NCBI GenBank assembly: GCA_017446775.1
Contig: JAFSQE010000008.1
Span: forward strand, 1-64,000
Direction of reading: 5' to 3'
Origin: Bacteroidales bacterium
GTDB lineage: Bacteria; Bacteroidota; Bacteroidia; Bacteroidales; UBA932
DNA length: 64,000 nucleotides
The translations under genes were made by a program, and so were the position numbers. Positions 54,063 to 62,539 of the stretch are shown in pieces; the first letter of the stretch is position 1; every line of letters starts with the position of its first letter. The notes under the pieces are model-generated. The model saw nothing but the letters and a program-made list of their open reading frames with translations. It did not search any database and was not told the DNA's origin.

Positions 54063-55349
54063 ATGAAAAACTTTGTTGAAGAACTCAAGTGGAGGGGTAT
54101 GATCCAGGACATTATGCCCGGGACAGAAGAGAAGCTTATGGAGGGTCCGCAGGCGGCTTATGTGGGCATCGACCCAACGGCCGACAGTCTGCACATCGGC
54201 CACCTGGTGAGCGTGATGATACTCAAGCATTTCCAGGCCTGCGGCCACAAACCGTTCGCGCTGGTGGGGGGCGCCACCGGCATGATTGGCGACCCGTCCA
54301 TGAAGAGCGCAGAGCGCAACCTGCTGGACGAGGAGACACTCAACCACAACGTGGCGTGCCTGAAGGCACAGCTGGCCCGCTTCCTGGATTTTGAGAGCGA
54401 TGCGCCCAACAAGGCGGAGCTGGTGAACAACTACGACTGGATGAAGGACTACAGCTTCATCAACTTTATACGCGATATCGGCAAGCACATCACCGTGAAC
54501 TATATGATGGCCAAGGACAGCGTAAAGAAGCGTCTTAGCCGCGATTCCAGCGAGGGCATGTCCTTCACCGAATTCAGCTACCAGTTGATGCAGGGCTACG
54601 ACTTCTACTGGCTGTGGAAAAACCGCGGCTGCATCCTGCAGCTGGGAGGCAGCGACCAGTGGGGCAACATCACCACCGGTACGGAGCTTATCCGTCGCAT
54701 GGACGGCGGCGAAGCGTTTGCGCTCACCTGCCCGCTGATCCGCAAGGCAGACGGCACCAAATTCGGCAAGACCGAGAAGGGTAACGTCTGGCTGGATGCA
54801 GAACGCACGTCGCCGTACGAGTTCTACCAGTTCTGGATGAATGTCTCCGACGAGGATGCGGAGCGCTACATAAAGATATTCACAATGCTGGACCGCGAGA
54901 TTATAGAGGCTGCGATTGCCGCCCACCGCGAGGATCCCGGCCGCCGTGAGCTGCAGAAGCTTTTGGCAAAGGAGATTACCGTTATGGTACACGGTCAGCA
55001 GGCGTATGAGAGCGCTGTGGCTGCATCGCAGATGCTCTTTGGTGGCAACTCAGAGGCGTTGAAAAAGCTGGACGAGCGCACTTTTCTGGCGGTGTTTGCC
55101 GACGTGCCCTCTTACACCCTGCCTAAGGCTGAGCTGCCGTGCAATATCCTGGAACTGCTGGCGGTAAAGACCGATATCCTCCCCTCCAAGGGAGAGGCCC
55201 GCAAGATGGTGACCGGCAACGGGGTGTCCATCAACAAGGACAAGTTCACCGACCCGAACGGCAGCGTTACCGAGGCCGACATCGTAAACGGTCACTATAT
55301 CCTGGCGCAAAAGGGCAAGAAGAATTATTACATCATCAATATAGCATAG
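54063..55349 (+). CDS. tyrS: Tyrosine--tRNA ligase
   Basis: This class I synthetase charges tRNA-Tyr. The 428-residue protein has the HIGH motif in SLHIGHLVS (about residue 43), the KFGKTEKG motif (KMSKS equivalent, about residue 237) and a C-terminal S4 domain ([22 protein letters not shown]). Length is typical. It starts an operon with rbfA and a permease gene. Confidence 0.97.
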   Translation: MKNFVEELKWRGMIQDIMPGTEEKLMEGPQAAYVGIDPTADSLHIGHLVSVMILKHFQACGHKPFALVGGATGMIGDPSMKSAERNLLDEETLNHNVACLKAQLARFLDFESDAPNKAELVNNYDWMKDYSFINFIRDIGKHITVNYMMAKDSVKKRLSRDSSEGMSFTEFSYQLMQGYDFYWLWKNRGCILQLGGSDQWGNITTGTELIRRMDGGEAFALTCPLIRKADGTKFGKTEKGNVWLDAERTSPYEFYQFWMNVSDEDAERYIKIFTMLDREIIEAAIAAHREDPGRRELQKLLAKEITVMVHGQQAYESAVAASQMLFGGNSEALKKLDERTFLAVFADVPSYTLPKAELPCNILELLAVKTDILPSKGEARKMVTGNGVSINKDKFTDPNGSVTEADIVNGHYILAQKGKKNYYIINIA

Positions 55350-55351
55350 TT

Positions 55352-55696
55352 ATGGAAGGGGCATCTACCAGACAACTCAAGGTCGCGTCGCAGATCAAGC
55401 GCGACATGGCGGAGATAATCCGCTCCCGCGGCATGGCCGCCTTTGACGGGGCGCTGGTCTCTGTGAGCGGCGTAAAGATGAGCCCCGACCTTTCCCAGGC
55501 AAAGGTGTATGTGAGCATCTTCCCCTCCGGCAAGAGTTCGGCGGTGATGGAGATCATTGCTGCCCAGACGCGTGCCATGCGGGGCGAGCTGGGGCGGCGC
55601 GTAGGCAAACAGCTGCGCATCGTCCCGGAGCTGATATTTTTCCTGGACGACAGTCTGGACTACGTGGAGCATATAGAAGAATTACTTAAGAAGTAG
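55352..55696 (+). CDS. rbfA: 30S ribosome-binding factor RbfA
   Basis: RbfA is a small KH-domain protein needed for 16S rRNA maturation and cold adaptation. The 114-residue product has the conserved QIKRDMAEIIRS start, VSGVKMSPDLSQAKVYVS and the final FFLDDSLDYVEHIEELL. It begins 2 nt after the tyrS stop, in another frame from the tyrS reading. Confidence 0.94.
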   Translation: MEGASTRQLKVASQIKRDMAEIIRSRGMAAFDGALVSVSGVKMSPDLSQAKVYVSIFPSGKSSAVMEIIAAQTRAMRGELGRRVGKQLRIVPELIFFLDDSLDYVEHIEELLKK

Positions 55697-55711
55697 CGTT
55701 CTCCCTGCCCA

Positions 55712-56929
55712 TTGAACACCACTTTTTTCATAGCGCGCCGCTACCTGTTCGCAAAAAAATCGCACAATGTAATCAATATCATCTCTGCGATATCTGCGGC
55801 GGGGATTGCCGTGGGTTGCGCCGCGCTGGTGATAATCCTCTCTATCTACAACGGCTTCGACGATTTGCTCAAGGGGATGTTTGAGAGCTACACCCCCGAT
55901 GTGGCGGTGTCACCGCTCCAAAGCAAGGTGTTCACCCCGACCCGGGAGGCTTTGGACTATCTCGCCGCACGCGAAGAGGTGGCATCGGTATGCGAAGTGC
56001 TGGAAGAGACGGTGTTCCTCAAATATGGAGAACGGGAGGCGATAGTCACCGCCCGCGGAGTGGATTCGCTATATCAGCAGGTCACGGGACTTTCTGCATA
56101 TATCGCGCAGGGCGCCTTTGAACTCAAGGACGGAGAGGTGGACCAAATGGTGCTTGGGGCAGCCATCGCCCGCAACCTTCGCATCAACACCAATTTTGTA
56201 ACGCCGCTGGAGGTCTATTTCCCGTCGCGCACGGCCCGCGTGTCGCTTGCCGACCCGACATCGGCACTTAAAAAAGTAAAGGTATTCCCCGCTGGAACCA
56301 TATCGTTAGAGAAAGAGTTTGACGAGCAGTATGTATATATGCCTATAGAGGCGCTGCGCACCCTTCTGGAGTATCAGACTGAGGTTTCGCGACTGGAAGT
56401 GCGCCTCAGGCCGGAATATCTCACCGCAGCCGGCACCGTTTCAAAGCATCTGCAGCGCGATATCGCCACTCTGTTCGGTGAAGGATTCAGCGTCCGCAAC
56501 AAATACCGGCAGAACGAATCGCTCTATAAGATGATGACCTACGAGAAGCTGGCGATTTACCTGATTCTGCTATTCGTGGTGCTGATTATATCGTGCAACG
56601 TGTTCGGGTCGCTCTCCATGCTTATAATCGAGAAGCAGGGGGATATCGAGATACTCCGCTCTATGGGGGCCGACGACAAGTTGATAAACCGCATCTTTAC
56701 CACAGAGGGGTGGATGATATCGCTGCTGGGGGCCGCCGTGGGGGTCGTTTTCGGGGTTGCGGTGTGCCTGGCTCAGCAGTATCTGCACATAGTGCCCATG
56801 CCCGGCAACTTTATCATTCCGTACTATCCGGTGCACATGTACCTTACGGATTTGTTGCTGATTTTTGTATCGGTGGCGGCTATCGGATACCTCATGTCGC
56901 ACTTTGTGAAGGCGGTCAGGATTAAATAA
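55712..56929 (+). CDS. LolE/FtsX-type ABC transporter permease
   Basis: This protein is probably part of a lipoprotein-release or similar export complex. The 405-residue product has one N-terminal membrane helix (about residues 23-45), a large periplasmic MacB-PCD-like domain (about 50-265) and three C-terminal helices (about 280, 320 and 375), the FtsX layout. Family start RRYLFAKKSHNVINIISAISA is present. The start codon is TTG at 55712; no ATG precedes the conserved region. The ATPase gene (LolD) is not adjacent. Confidence 0.88.
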   Translation: MNTTFFIARRYLFAKKSHNVINIISAISAAGIAVGCAALVIILSIYNGFDDLLKGMFESYTPDVAVSPLQSKVFTPTREALDYLAAREEVASVCEVLEETVFLKYGEREAIVTARGVDSLYQQVTGLSAYIAQGAFELKDGEVDQMVLGAAIARNLRINTNFVTPLEVYFPSRTARVSLADPTSALKKVKVFPAGTISLEKEFDEQYVYMPIEALRTLLEYQTEVSRLEVRLRPEYLTAAGTVSKHLQRDIATLFGEGFSVRNKYRQNESLYKMMTYEKLAIYLILLFVVLIISCNVFGSLSMLIIEKQGDIEILRSMGADDKLINRIFTTEGWMISLLGAAVGVVFGVAVCLAQQYLHIVPMPGNFIIPYYPVHMYLTDLLLIFVSVAAIGYLMSHFVKAVRIK

Positions 56930-56955
56930 ATGTAACAACGGTAGGTTTTTTACAC

Positions 56956-56963
56956 TACCTTCG
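56956..56963 (+). promoter_or_regulatory. Possible -7 element before ilvE
   Basis: TACCTTCG differs by one base from TAnnTTTG and lies 27 nt before the start. No TTTG is present at the -33 position, so this is weak. Confidence 0.35.
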
Positions 56964-56989
56964 CCACTTCACACAACAATTCTATAATT

Positions 56990-58006
56990 ATGGCAGCAAA
57001 GATCGACTGGAACAATATCGGGTTTGACTACATCAAGACCAACGCCAATATCCGTTGCCGTTTCGACGGCAAGAAGTGGAGCCAGCTTACGGTTACCGAC
57101 GATGAATATATCCACATGCACATGGCTACCATGGGCCTGCACTATGGTATCATGGCCTTTGAGGGGCTCAAGGCTTTCCGTGGGGTGGATGGCAAGGTGC
57201 GCATTTTCCGTGCTGCGGACAATGCCCGCCGATTCCAGAGTTCTGCCTATAAACTTTGTCTGGAGCCGATGCCCACCGATGTGTTTGTGGAGGCATGCGT
57301 GCGTCTGGTAAAAGAGAACATCGATTTTGTGCCGCCGTACGAATCGGGGGCTTCGCTGTATGTAAGGCCGCTTATGTACGGTTCCCAGGTGGCAATCGGG
57401 GTGCACCGCTGCCCCGAGGTAGATATCATCTTCTTTGCATCGCCCGTAGGGCCGTATTTCAAGGGTGGCATGCACCTGATCAAGGTGGTTATAGACCGTA
57501 TGCAGGACCGTGCCGCACCGCGTGGGACCGGCGACATCAAGGCGGGCGGAAACTACGCCTCAAGCCTGCTCTCGGGAGAGAAGGCGCACGAGATGGGTTA
57601 CGATAACGTGATGTATCTCGATGCCGCACAGCACCGCTTTGTAGAGGAGTGCGGCGCCGCCAACTTCTTCGGCATCAAGAACGGTACCTATGTGACACCC
57701 GCTTCGCCCTCGATCCTCCCGTCGGTTACCAACGACAGCCTGCGCACCATCGCCCACGACATGGGGCTGTATGTAGAGCAGCGTCCCGTGACCGTTGAGG
57801 AGCTCAAGACCTTTGAAGAGGCCGGCGCGTGCGGTACCGCCGCTGTGATATCACCCATCGGGTCTATCTATGACATCGATACACAGGAATATATAGAATA
57901 CGGCAAGAAGGTAGGTCCCGTGTGCCTGGAGCTCTATAACCGCCTGCGCGATATCCAGTACGGCCGCGCCGAGGACAAGTACAACTGGTGCACGATAGTG
58001 GAGTAG
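56990..58006 (+). CDS. ilvE: Branched-chain amino acid aminotransferase
   Basis: IlvE transfers the amino group to make Leu, Ile and Val. The 338-residue protein has the PLP-Lys in DIKAGGNYASSLL (about residue 183), the FVEECGAANFFGIKNG motif, and the LYVRPLMYGS segment of the fold-type IV family. Length is usual for the longer (two-domain) BCAT. It has about 60 nt of upstream space after the permease gene, with only a weak -7 element. Confidence 0.94.
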   Translation: MAAKIDWNNIGFDYIKTNANIRCRFDGKKWSQLTVTDDEYIHMHMATMGLHYGIMAFEGLKAFRGVDGKVRIFRAADNARRFQSSAYKLCLEPMPTDVFVEACVRLVKENIDFVPPYESGASLYVRPLMYGSQVAIGVHRCPEVDIIFFASPVGPYFKGGMHLIKVVIDRMQDRAAPRGTGDIKAGGNYASSLLSGEKAHEMGYDNVMYLDAAQHRFVEECGAANFFGIKNGTYVTPASPSILPSVTNDSLRTIAHDMGLYVEQRPVTVEELKTFEEAGACGTAAVISPIGSIYDIDTQEYIEYGKKVGPVCLELYNRLRDIQYGRAEDKYNWCTIVE

Positions 58007-58024
58007 GGGAACTGAGAAATTATT

Positions 58025-58055
58025 TTTGTCAGTAACAATTTAACTGCTATCTTTG
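58025..58055 (+). promoter_or_regulatory. Bacteroidetes sigma promoter for the tRNA-Ser transcript
   Basis: TTTG (58025-58028), a 19-nt spacer and TATCTTTG (58048-58055) match the consensus exactly. The transcript would start near 58062 and cover both 82-bp repeat units before tRNA-Ser. Confidence 0.8.
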
Positions 58056-58065
58056 CACTCCCTGT

Positions 58066-58243
58066 TACCGTTCGCCAGCAGGCGATAGCGGAGCGCGAGC
58101 AGGGATGGCCTGGCGCTGACAGCAAGCGCGGAGCGAGGGGTCTGGGGCCTGTATACGGCAATACCGTTCGCCAGCAGGCGATAGCGGAGCGCGAGCAGGG
58201 ATGGCCTGGCGCTGACAGCAAGCGCGGAGCGAGGGGTCTGGGG
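58066..58243. repeat. Two identical 82-bp direct repeats in the tRNA leader
   Basis: Units 58066-58147 and 58162-58243 are identical, 96 bp apart in phase. They are rich in GCG-type words (GCAGGCGATAGCGGAGCGCGAG). After the second unit CTGGGG...CCCCAG forms a hairpin at 58238-58254. A shorter related copy in the opposite orientation lies at about 30060-30085. No protein is evident. It looks like a genomic repeat family that has been locally duplicated. Confidence 0.85.
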
Positions 58244-58262
58244 TTTTACCCCAGTAATAATA

Positions 58263-58350
58263 GGTGAGGTGGGTGAGTGGCTGAAACCACCAGTTTGCTA
58301 AACTGACGTACCCGATTAGGGTACCGGGGGTTCGAATCCCCCCCTCACCG
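58263..58350 (+). tRNA. tRNA-Ser (anticodon GCT)
   Basis: The 88-nt sequence folds as a class II tRNA: acceptor GGTGAGG/CCTCACC, anticodon loop with GCT in CAGTTTGCTAAACTG, a long variable arm and GTTCGAATCC in the T arm. Discriminator G, no encoded CCA. A T-rich stretch follows directly. Confidence 0.96.
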
Positions 58351-58361
58351 CTTTTTTTATG

Positions 58362-58388
58362 AACGCAACACTTCACGTTGCGTTTTTC
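58362..58388 (+). terminator. Terminator between tRNA-Ser and tRNA-Pro
   Basis: AACGCAAC (58362-58369) pairs with GTTGCGTT (58377-58384) and is followed by T residues to 58387. It lies only 6 nt before tRNA-Pro. Read-through or a separate promoter must serve tRNA-Pro, for which I find no consensus elements. Confidence 0.75.
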
Positions 58389-58393
58389 TTGAT

Positions 58394-58467
58394 CGGGATG
58401 TGGCGCAGTTGGTTAGCGTACCTGGTTTGGGACCAGGTGGTCCCCCGTTCGAGTCGGGGTATCCCGA
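58394..58467 (+). tRNA. tRNA-Pro (anticodon TGG)
   Basis: The 74-nt cloverleaf has acceptor CGGGATG/TATCCCG with a final G-T pair, anticodon loop with TGG in CCTGGTTTGGGACCAGG and GTTCGAGTC in the T arm. Discriminator A, no encoded CCA. The start codon of the next gene is 3 nt downstream. Confidence 0.95.
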
Positions 58468-58470
58468 CAG

Positions 58471-58923
58471 ATGATTTACGATAAGATATCAAATCTGGAT
58501 CTTTACGCTGGCTTGTCCGAGGGTCTGAAACTTGGACTTGAGTATCTGCGAAGCGTCGATCCCAATATCGAGAAGGGTGTTTACCATTTATCGCCTGCAG
58601 TAAGGGCGATAGTTTCTGAATACGATACCAAGCCGGAAAATGAATACGGCTATGAGGCGCACAGGGATTATATCGACATCCAGTATCTGCTAAGCGGCAC
58701 AGAGAGAATCTGCAGCCTTCCGCTGGAGTATCTCAGGCAGACGAAGGCCTACAACGGCGACATAGATGCCGCTTTTTATACCGAGGCAGATATGAAACCG
58801 CAGGAGTCGATAATCGGGAACGGCTATTTTGCCATCTATTTCCCGCAGGACGGACATATGCCCGGCCTGTGTGCCGGCGGTAGCGGCGCCGTTAAAAAGG
58901 TCGTGGTAAAAGTCAAGTGCTAA
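58471..58923 (+). CDS. YhcH/YjgK/YiaL-family protein
   Basis: The family (DUF386) is cupin-like and includes EbgC; members are linked to sialic acid or other sugar metabolism. The 150-residue protein has MIYDKISNLDLY at the start, HRDYIDIQYLLSGTERI in the middle and FAIYFPQDGHMPGL near the end, containing the His and Glu residues of the metal site. It starts only 3 nt after tRNA-Pro, with no room for a ribosome-binding site. It converges on the DUF456 gene with a 4-nt overlap of the stops. Confidence 0.88.
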   Translation: MIYDKISNLDLYAGLSEGLKLGLEYLRSVDPNIEKGVYHLSPAVRAIVSEYDTKPENEYGYEAHRDYIDIQYLLSGTERICSLPLEYLRQTKAYNGDIDAAFYTEADMKPQESIIGNGYFAIYFPQDGHMPGLCAGGSGAVKKVVVKVKC

Positions 58924-59393
58924 TTAAAGAAGCGGAACATATACCAGAACATCAGGCCGCTGGCGATGAGTTTCAGGAAGGTTCCGCATAAAAAACCGGC
59001 AAACGAGCCAAGGGCGGGCCTTAGGCTCTCTGCAATGCTGCTGCGGTTTATGATTACTTCCGCTGCCAGCGCCCCCAGGAAAGCCCCGGCAATCATCCCC
59101 CATGGCGGGAAAAACACCAGGCCGGCGACCAGCCCCACAAGCGAACCGCGGCCGGCGGCCTTGCTGCCACCCGACAGGCGGGTGAAGTGCGCCGGTACGA
59201 TATAGTCCAAGACTGTGACCACGATGGTCACCCCCAGCCATATCATAAGAAAGGAGAGGGACATCTTCCCGTTGCCAAAGAAATAGAGCAGCAGCAGGGC
59301 GCCCCAGCTTAGCGGCGGCCCCGGAATCACCGGCAAAAAGCAACCGACGAGGCCTGCCAGGGCGATTATTACGGCTATTATGTCTATCCACAT
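58920..59393 (-). CDS. DUF456 membrane protein
   Basis: Function is unknown. The 157-residue protein has about five hydrophobic segments with Gly-rich turns (VIPGPPLSWGALLLLYFFGNG and GMIAGAFLGALAAEVI). The family is widespread and sits in the inner membrane. It follows lpxK by 3 nt in the order dusB-lpxK-DUF456 on the minus strand. Its involvement in lipid A work is only suggested by that position. Confidence 0.85.
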   Translation of the reverse strand: MWIDIIAVIIALAGLVGCFLPVIPGPPLSWGALLLLYFFGNGKMSLSFLMIWLGVTIVVTVLDYIVPAHFTRLSGGSKAAGRGSLVGLVAGLVFFPPWGMIAGAFLGALAAEVIINRSSIAESLRPALGSFAGFLCGTFLKLIASGLMFWYMFRFFN

Positions 59394-59396
59394 AAG

Positions 59397-60428
59397 CTAT
59401 TTGATGTCGAACAGTCCGTCTGAACTCTCGTCTTCTACAAGCCCGATCTCTATGGGGATGTAGAATGTGCGCTCTTGCATCGCCGCAGTCACGGCGGGGT
59501 GACGGCGGATACGCTGGGCATCTTTCTCTGTGGTGAGAAGTATGGCCTGCGGCCGCTTTGCTGCGAAACGCTCTATCTGGCGTATGTCCCGGGCAGAGAA
59601 GACGTGATGGTCGCTGAATTCTATATGGTATTGGCGGGGATAGCGGGCCCCTACGTGGTGGCGCAGCATGTCACTGCCGGCGATGCCGGTGAACAGGATC
59701 GCCTCCTTTGAATAGAGGTAGCGTCGGTTGCACTGTTCAAATACCGGTTCGGGATCGAAATACCGGATGGTGGTAAAGAACACCTTCTGCTGCGGGTTGA
59801 TGCGATTGGCGGCTATGGCCTGCTGCTTCTCCCACTCGTTGAGGTATGGCGGACACTTGGTTATGAATACGGTGTCGGCGCGCCGCAGTTGCCCCGGCAG
59901 GTCGCGCAGCCGTCCGAACGGCAGCAGGCTGTCGCGGAATATCGGCCGGTTATAGTTGATAAGCGTAATCAGGCGCGTGGGTATCAGGCGCCGGTACTGC
60001 ATGCCGTCGTCCAGCAGAATCACCTCCGGAACATCTCCGAAAGGGAGCGCCATAAGCATATTTACGGCCCGCACCCGGTTACGGTCTACAATCACCTTGA
60101 CCTGGGGGAACTTGCGCTTTATCTGCAGCGGTTCGTCGCCCACATCCTCTACGTTGCTTCCGGTCTCCACAAACCGGCAGGTGCGGGGATCCTTGCGGCC
60201 GTATCCGCGCGAGATGACCGCCACCCTGTATGCCCTGGATAGCAGTTCGCGGATAAACATCTCCACGTGCGGCGTCTTTCCGGTGCCTCCGACGGCTATG
60301 TTGCCCAGCGAAATGATTGACACGTTGTCGAACTTGACGCCCTTTTTCCACCCCTTGTCCCAGGCGCGGTTACGCAGCCAGAGGGCCAGCGCATAGGGGA
60401 AAGCCAGTATGTTGCCCAGATTTGCCAT
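59397..60428 (-). CDS. lpxK: Tetraacyldisaccharide 4'-kinase
   Basis: LpxK phosphorylates the lipid A precursor at the inner-membrane surface. The 343-residue protein has the P-loop ISLGNIAVGGTGKTPHVEM (about residue 41) and VILLDDGMQYRRL (with the catalytic Asp pair) in the middle; EFSDHHVFSARDIRQI follows. It shows the organism makes lipid A, as expected for a Gram-negative. Spacing to dusB and DUF456 is 3 nt each, so they form an operon. Confidence 0.94.
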   Translation of the reverse strand: MANLGNILAFPYALALWLRNRAWDKGWKKGVKFDNVSIISLGNIAVGGTGKTPHVEMFIRELLSRAYRVAVISRGYGRKDPRTCRFVETGSNVEDVGDEPLQIKRKFPQVKVIVDRNRVRAVNMLMALPFGDVPEVILLDDGMQYRRLIPTRLITLINYNRPIFRDSLLPFGRLRDLPGQLRRADTVFITKCPPYLNEWEKQQAIAANRINPQQKVFFTTIRYFDPEPVFEQCNRRYLYSKEAILFTGIAGSDMLRHHVGARYPRQYHIEFSDHHVFSARDIRQIERFAAKRPQAILLTTEKDAQRIRRHPAVTAAMQERTFYIPIEIGLVEDESSDGLFDIK

Positions 60429-60431
60429 ATA

Positions 60432-61406
60432 TCACTGCCAGTTACGGCCTATAAAGTCCAGTGTTTCATATAACTGCCCGATGTCGGTCAAAGTTACCAA
60501 TTTCATGCGGGTTTCCTTGAAGTTGTCCAATCCTTTGAAATAACAGCTCAGGTGGCGGCGCATCTCGTACACGCCGCGCTTTTCTCCCTTGATCTCGACA
60601 GATTTTGCCAGATGGTCTTTGGCAAGAGCCACCCGCTCTGCCACCGACAGTGGCGGTAACTCTTCCCCTGTATCGAGATAGTGCCGCATCTCGCTGAATA
60701 TCCACGGATGGCCAAAGCTGGCCCGCCCGACCATTATGGCATCTACGCCGTATCGGTCAAAGGCGTTTTTTGCATCCTGCGGGGTGCGGATATCGCCGTT
60801 GCCGATAATGGGGATGTGCATGCGCGGGTTGTTCTTCACCTCGCCAATCAGGCTCCAGTCGGCCTCGCCCTTGTACATCTGGGCGCGGGTGCGTCCGTGG
60901 ATGGTGAGGGCGGCGATGCCGGCATCCTGCAGCCGCTCGGCCAGCTCCACTATTATCTTTGAGTCATTGTCCCACCCCAGGCGCGTCTTTACGGTGACGG
61001 GGGTGTGGACAGCCTCCACCACGCGGCGGGTTATCTCCACCATCTTGTCGGGCTCACGCATCATGCCGCTGCCGGCACCGCGACCGGCAATCTTTTTCAC
61101 CGGGCATCCGAAGTTGATGTCGATGACATCGGGACGTGCGGCCTCTACCTTTACGGCAGAATCGACCATCGCATCCGGGATATGACCGTATATCTGTATG
61201 CCGATGGGGCGTTCGTAATCGTAAATGGTGAATTTGGCAAGGGACTTTGGAACGTCGCGCACCAGGGCATCGCTCGACACGAATTCGGTATAGACCATAT
61301 CGGCCCCGAACTTCTTGCAGATATAGCGGAAAGAGGCATCGGTGACATCTTCCATGGGCGCCAGAAAGAGGGGCCTTGATCCAAAGTCTATGTCTCCGAT
61401 TTTCAC
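60432..61406 (-). CDS. dusB: tRNA-dihydrouridine synthase (DusB-like)
   Basis: Dus enzymes reduce uridine in the tRNA D-loop using FMN. The 324-residue protein has the FMN-barrel start FLAPMEDVTDASFR, the catalytic Cys101 in INFGCPVKKIAGRGAG, and GNGDIRTPQDAKNAFDRYGVDAIMVGRAS. It is a single-domain barrel with the usual C-terminal helical part. A weak -7 element (TACCTTCG, 61419-61412) precedes it. It is divergent from rplM. Confidence 0.92.
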   Translation of the reverse strand: MKIGDIDFGSRPLFLAPMEDVTDASFRYICKKFGADMVYTEFVSSDALVRDVPKSLAKFTIYDYERPIGIQIYGHIPDAMVDSAVKVEAARPDVIDINFGCPVKKIAGRGAGSGMMREPDKMVEITRRVVEAVHTPVTVKTRLGWDNDSKIIVELAERLQDAGIAALTIHGRTRAQMYKGEADWSLIGEVKNNPRMHIPIIGNGDIRTPQDAKNAFDRYGVDAIMVGRASFGHPWIFSEMRHYLDTGEELPPLSVAERVALAKDHLAKSVEIKGEKRGVYEMRRHLSCYFKGLDNFKETRMKLVTLTDIGQLYETLDFIGRNWQ

Positions 61407-61426
61407 GCTTGCGAAGGTAACATATT

Positions 61427-61457
61427 TTTGGCGCTTTGAAAAAAATATATACCTTTG
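61427..61457 (+). promoter_or_regulatory. Bacteroidetes sigma promoter for rplM
   Basis: TTTG (61427-61430), a 19-nt spacer and TACCTTTG (61450-61457) match the consensus. The transcript would start near 61464 with a short hairpin CCCAG-actaag-CTGGG (61464-61479) at its very 5' end, 56 nt before the start codon. Confidence 0.85.
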
Positions 61458-61519
61458 CAGCCCCCCAGACTAAGCTGGGACGCAACATATTATATTAACC
61501 ACCAAAAATCAACAAGACT

Positions 61520-61972
61520 GTGGACACTTTAAGTTACAAGACCAAGTCGGTCAACAAAGAGAACTCCTCGAAAGAGTGGGTTGTCATTGATGCTACCGAT
61601 CAGGTCCTGGGTCGTCTGGCAAGCAGGGTTGCGATTTTGCTTCGTGGCAAAAACAAACCCAACTTCACGCCTAACGCAGACTGTGGCGACAATGTTATCA
61701 TTGTAAACGCAGACAAAGTGCGTCTTACCGGCAAGAAGCTCACAGACAAGGTTTACGTACGCCACACCGGTTATCCCGGAGGTCAGCGTTTCACCACTCC
61801 CAAAGATCTGTTCTCACGCAAACCGTTGGCCGTTCTGGAGCACGCAGTACGCGGTATGCTCCCCCGCACCCGTCTTGGCGAGCAGCAGTTCCATAACCTG
61901 CATCTTTATGTAGGCAGCGAGCATCCTCACCAGGCGCAGAATCCCAAAACAATCACCCTTAACGAAATTTAA
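61520..61972 (+). CDS. rplM: 50S ribosomal protein L13
   Basis: L13 binds 23S rRNA early in large-subunit assembly. The 150-residue protein has WVVIDATDQVLGRLASRVA, VNADKVRLTGKKLTDKVYVRHTGYPGG and the AVRGMLPRTRLG block. The start codon is GTG at 61520, with no in-frame ATG before the conserved region. It leads an operon with rpsI and perhaps rpsB and tsf. Length is usual. Confidence 0.97.
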   Translation: MDTLSYKTKSVNKENSSKEWVVIDATDQVLGRLASRVAILLRGKNKPNFTPNADCGDNVIIVNADKVRLTGKKLTDKVYVRHTGYPGGQRFTTPKDLFSRKPLAVLEHAVRGMLPRTRLGEQQFHNLHLYVGSEHPHQAQNPKTITLNEI

Positions 61973-61984
61973 CATTAGCGAAGC

Positions 61985-62374
61985 ATGGAAGTAATCAACG
62001 CCCTTGGAAGACGTAAATCAGCTGTTGCTCGCGTTTATGTTAGCACCGGTAAAGGCAACATCACCATCAACGACCGCCCGATGGACGAGTATTTCAAAGA
62101 GGATACTCTCCGCTATATCGTTCGTCAGCCGCTGGAAGTTACCGATACCCTCGCTTCTTTCGACATCAAGGTCAATCTTGATGGCGGCGGAATCAAAGGT
62201 CAGGCAGAGGCACTCCGCCTTGCAATTGCACGCGCACTTTGCAAAGTGGACACCGAGGCCTATCGTCCGGTTCTGAAGTCTAACGGCTTCCTGACCCGCG
62301 ATGCGCGCGAGGTCGAGAGAAAGAAACCTGGCCGTCCTGGTGCACGTAAGCGTTTCCAGTTCAGCAAACGTTAA
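61985..62374 (+). CDS. rpsI: 30S ribosomal protein S9
   Basis: S9 lies at the head of the small subunit, with its C-terminal tail reaching the P-site tRNA. The 129-residue protein starts with [18 protein letters not shown] and ends [17 protein letters not shown], the conserved tail with its final Lys-Arg. It is 12 nt after rplM. Confidence 0.97.
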   Translation: MEVINALGRRKSAVARVYVSTGKGNITINDRPMDEYFKEDTLRYIVRQPLEVTDTLASFDIKVNLDGGGIKGQAEALRLAIARALCKVDTEAYRPVLKSNGFLTRDAREVERKKPGRPGARKRFQFSKR

Positions 62375-62395
62375 CATTAACACTGATTTACATTA

Positions 62396-62501
62396 CGCAC
62401 AGCAGCTATTTGAAAATTACGGGACCAAACTTTTTGCTACCCATAGTTTGTACTGCTGCGGAAAATATGAGAGACCAATTTCTGATTGCTACCCTCATAT
62501 T
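62396..62501 (+). ncRNA. Candidate structured leader of rpsB with duplicated motif
   Basis: Two stem-loops can be drawn in the 165-nt gap between rpsI and rpsB. Stem 1: CAGCAG (62400-62405) with CTGCTG (62453-62458), inside it CAAACT (62426-62431) with AGTTTG (62445-62450). Stem 2: AATATGAG (62464-62471) with CTCATATT (62494-62501). Both loops carry GACCAA followed by GCTACCC. The rest of the gap (62502-62539) is A-rich. A ribosomal-protein-binding leader that controls rpsB-tsf is the most likely role. Confidence 0.5.
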
Positions 62502-62539
62502 GATGAAAAGAGAAAAAACAAAACAAAGAATTTAAAAAA

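Noticed and set aside
58064..58376. Short minus-strand frames over the tRNA leader repeats
   Set aside because: They read through a tRNA gene and repeat units; repeated peptides are just the duplicated DNA.
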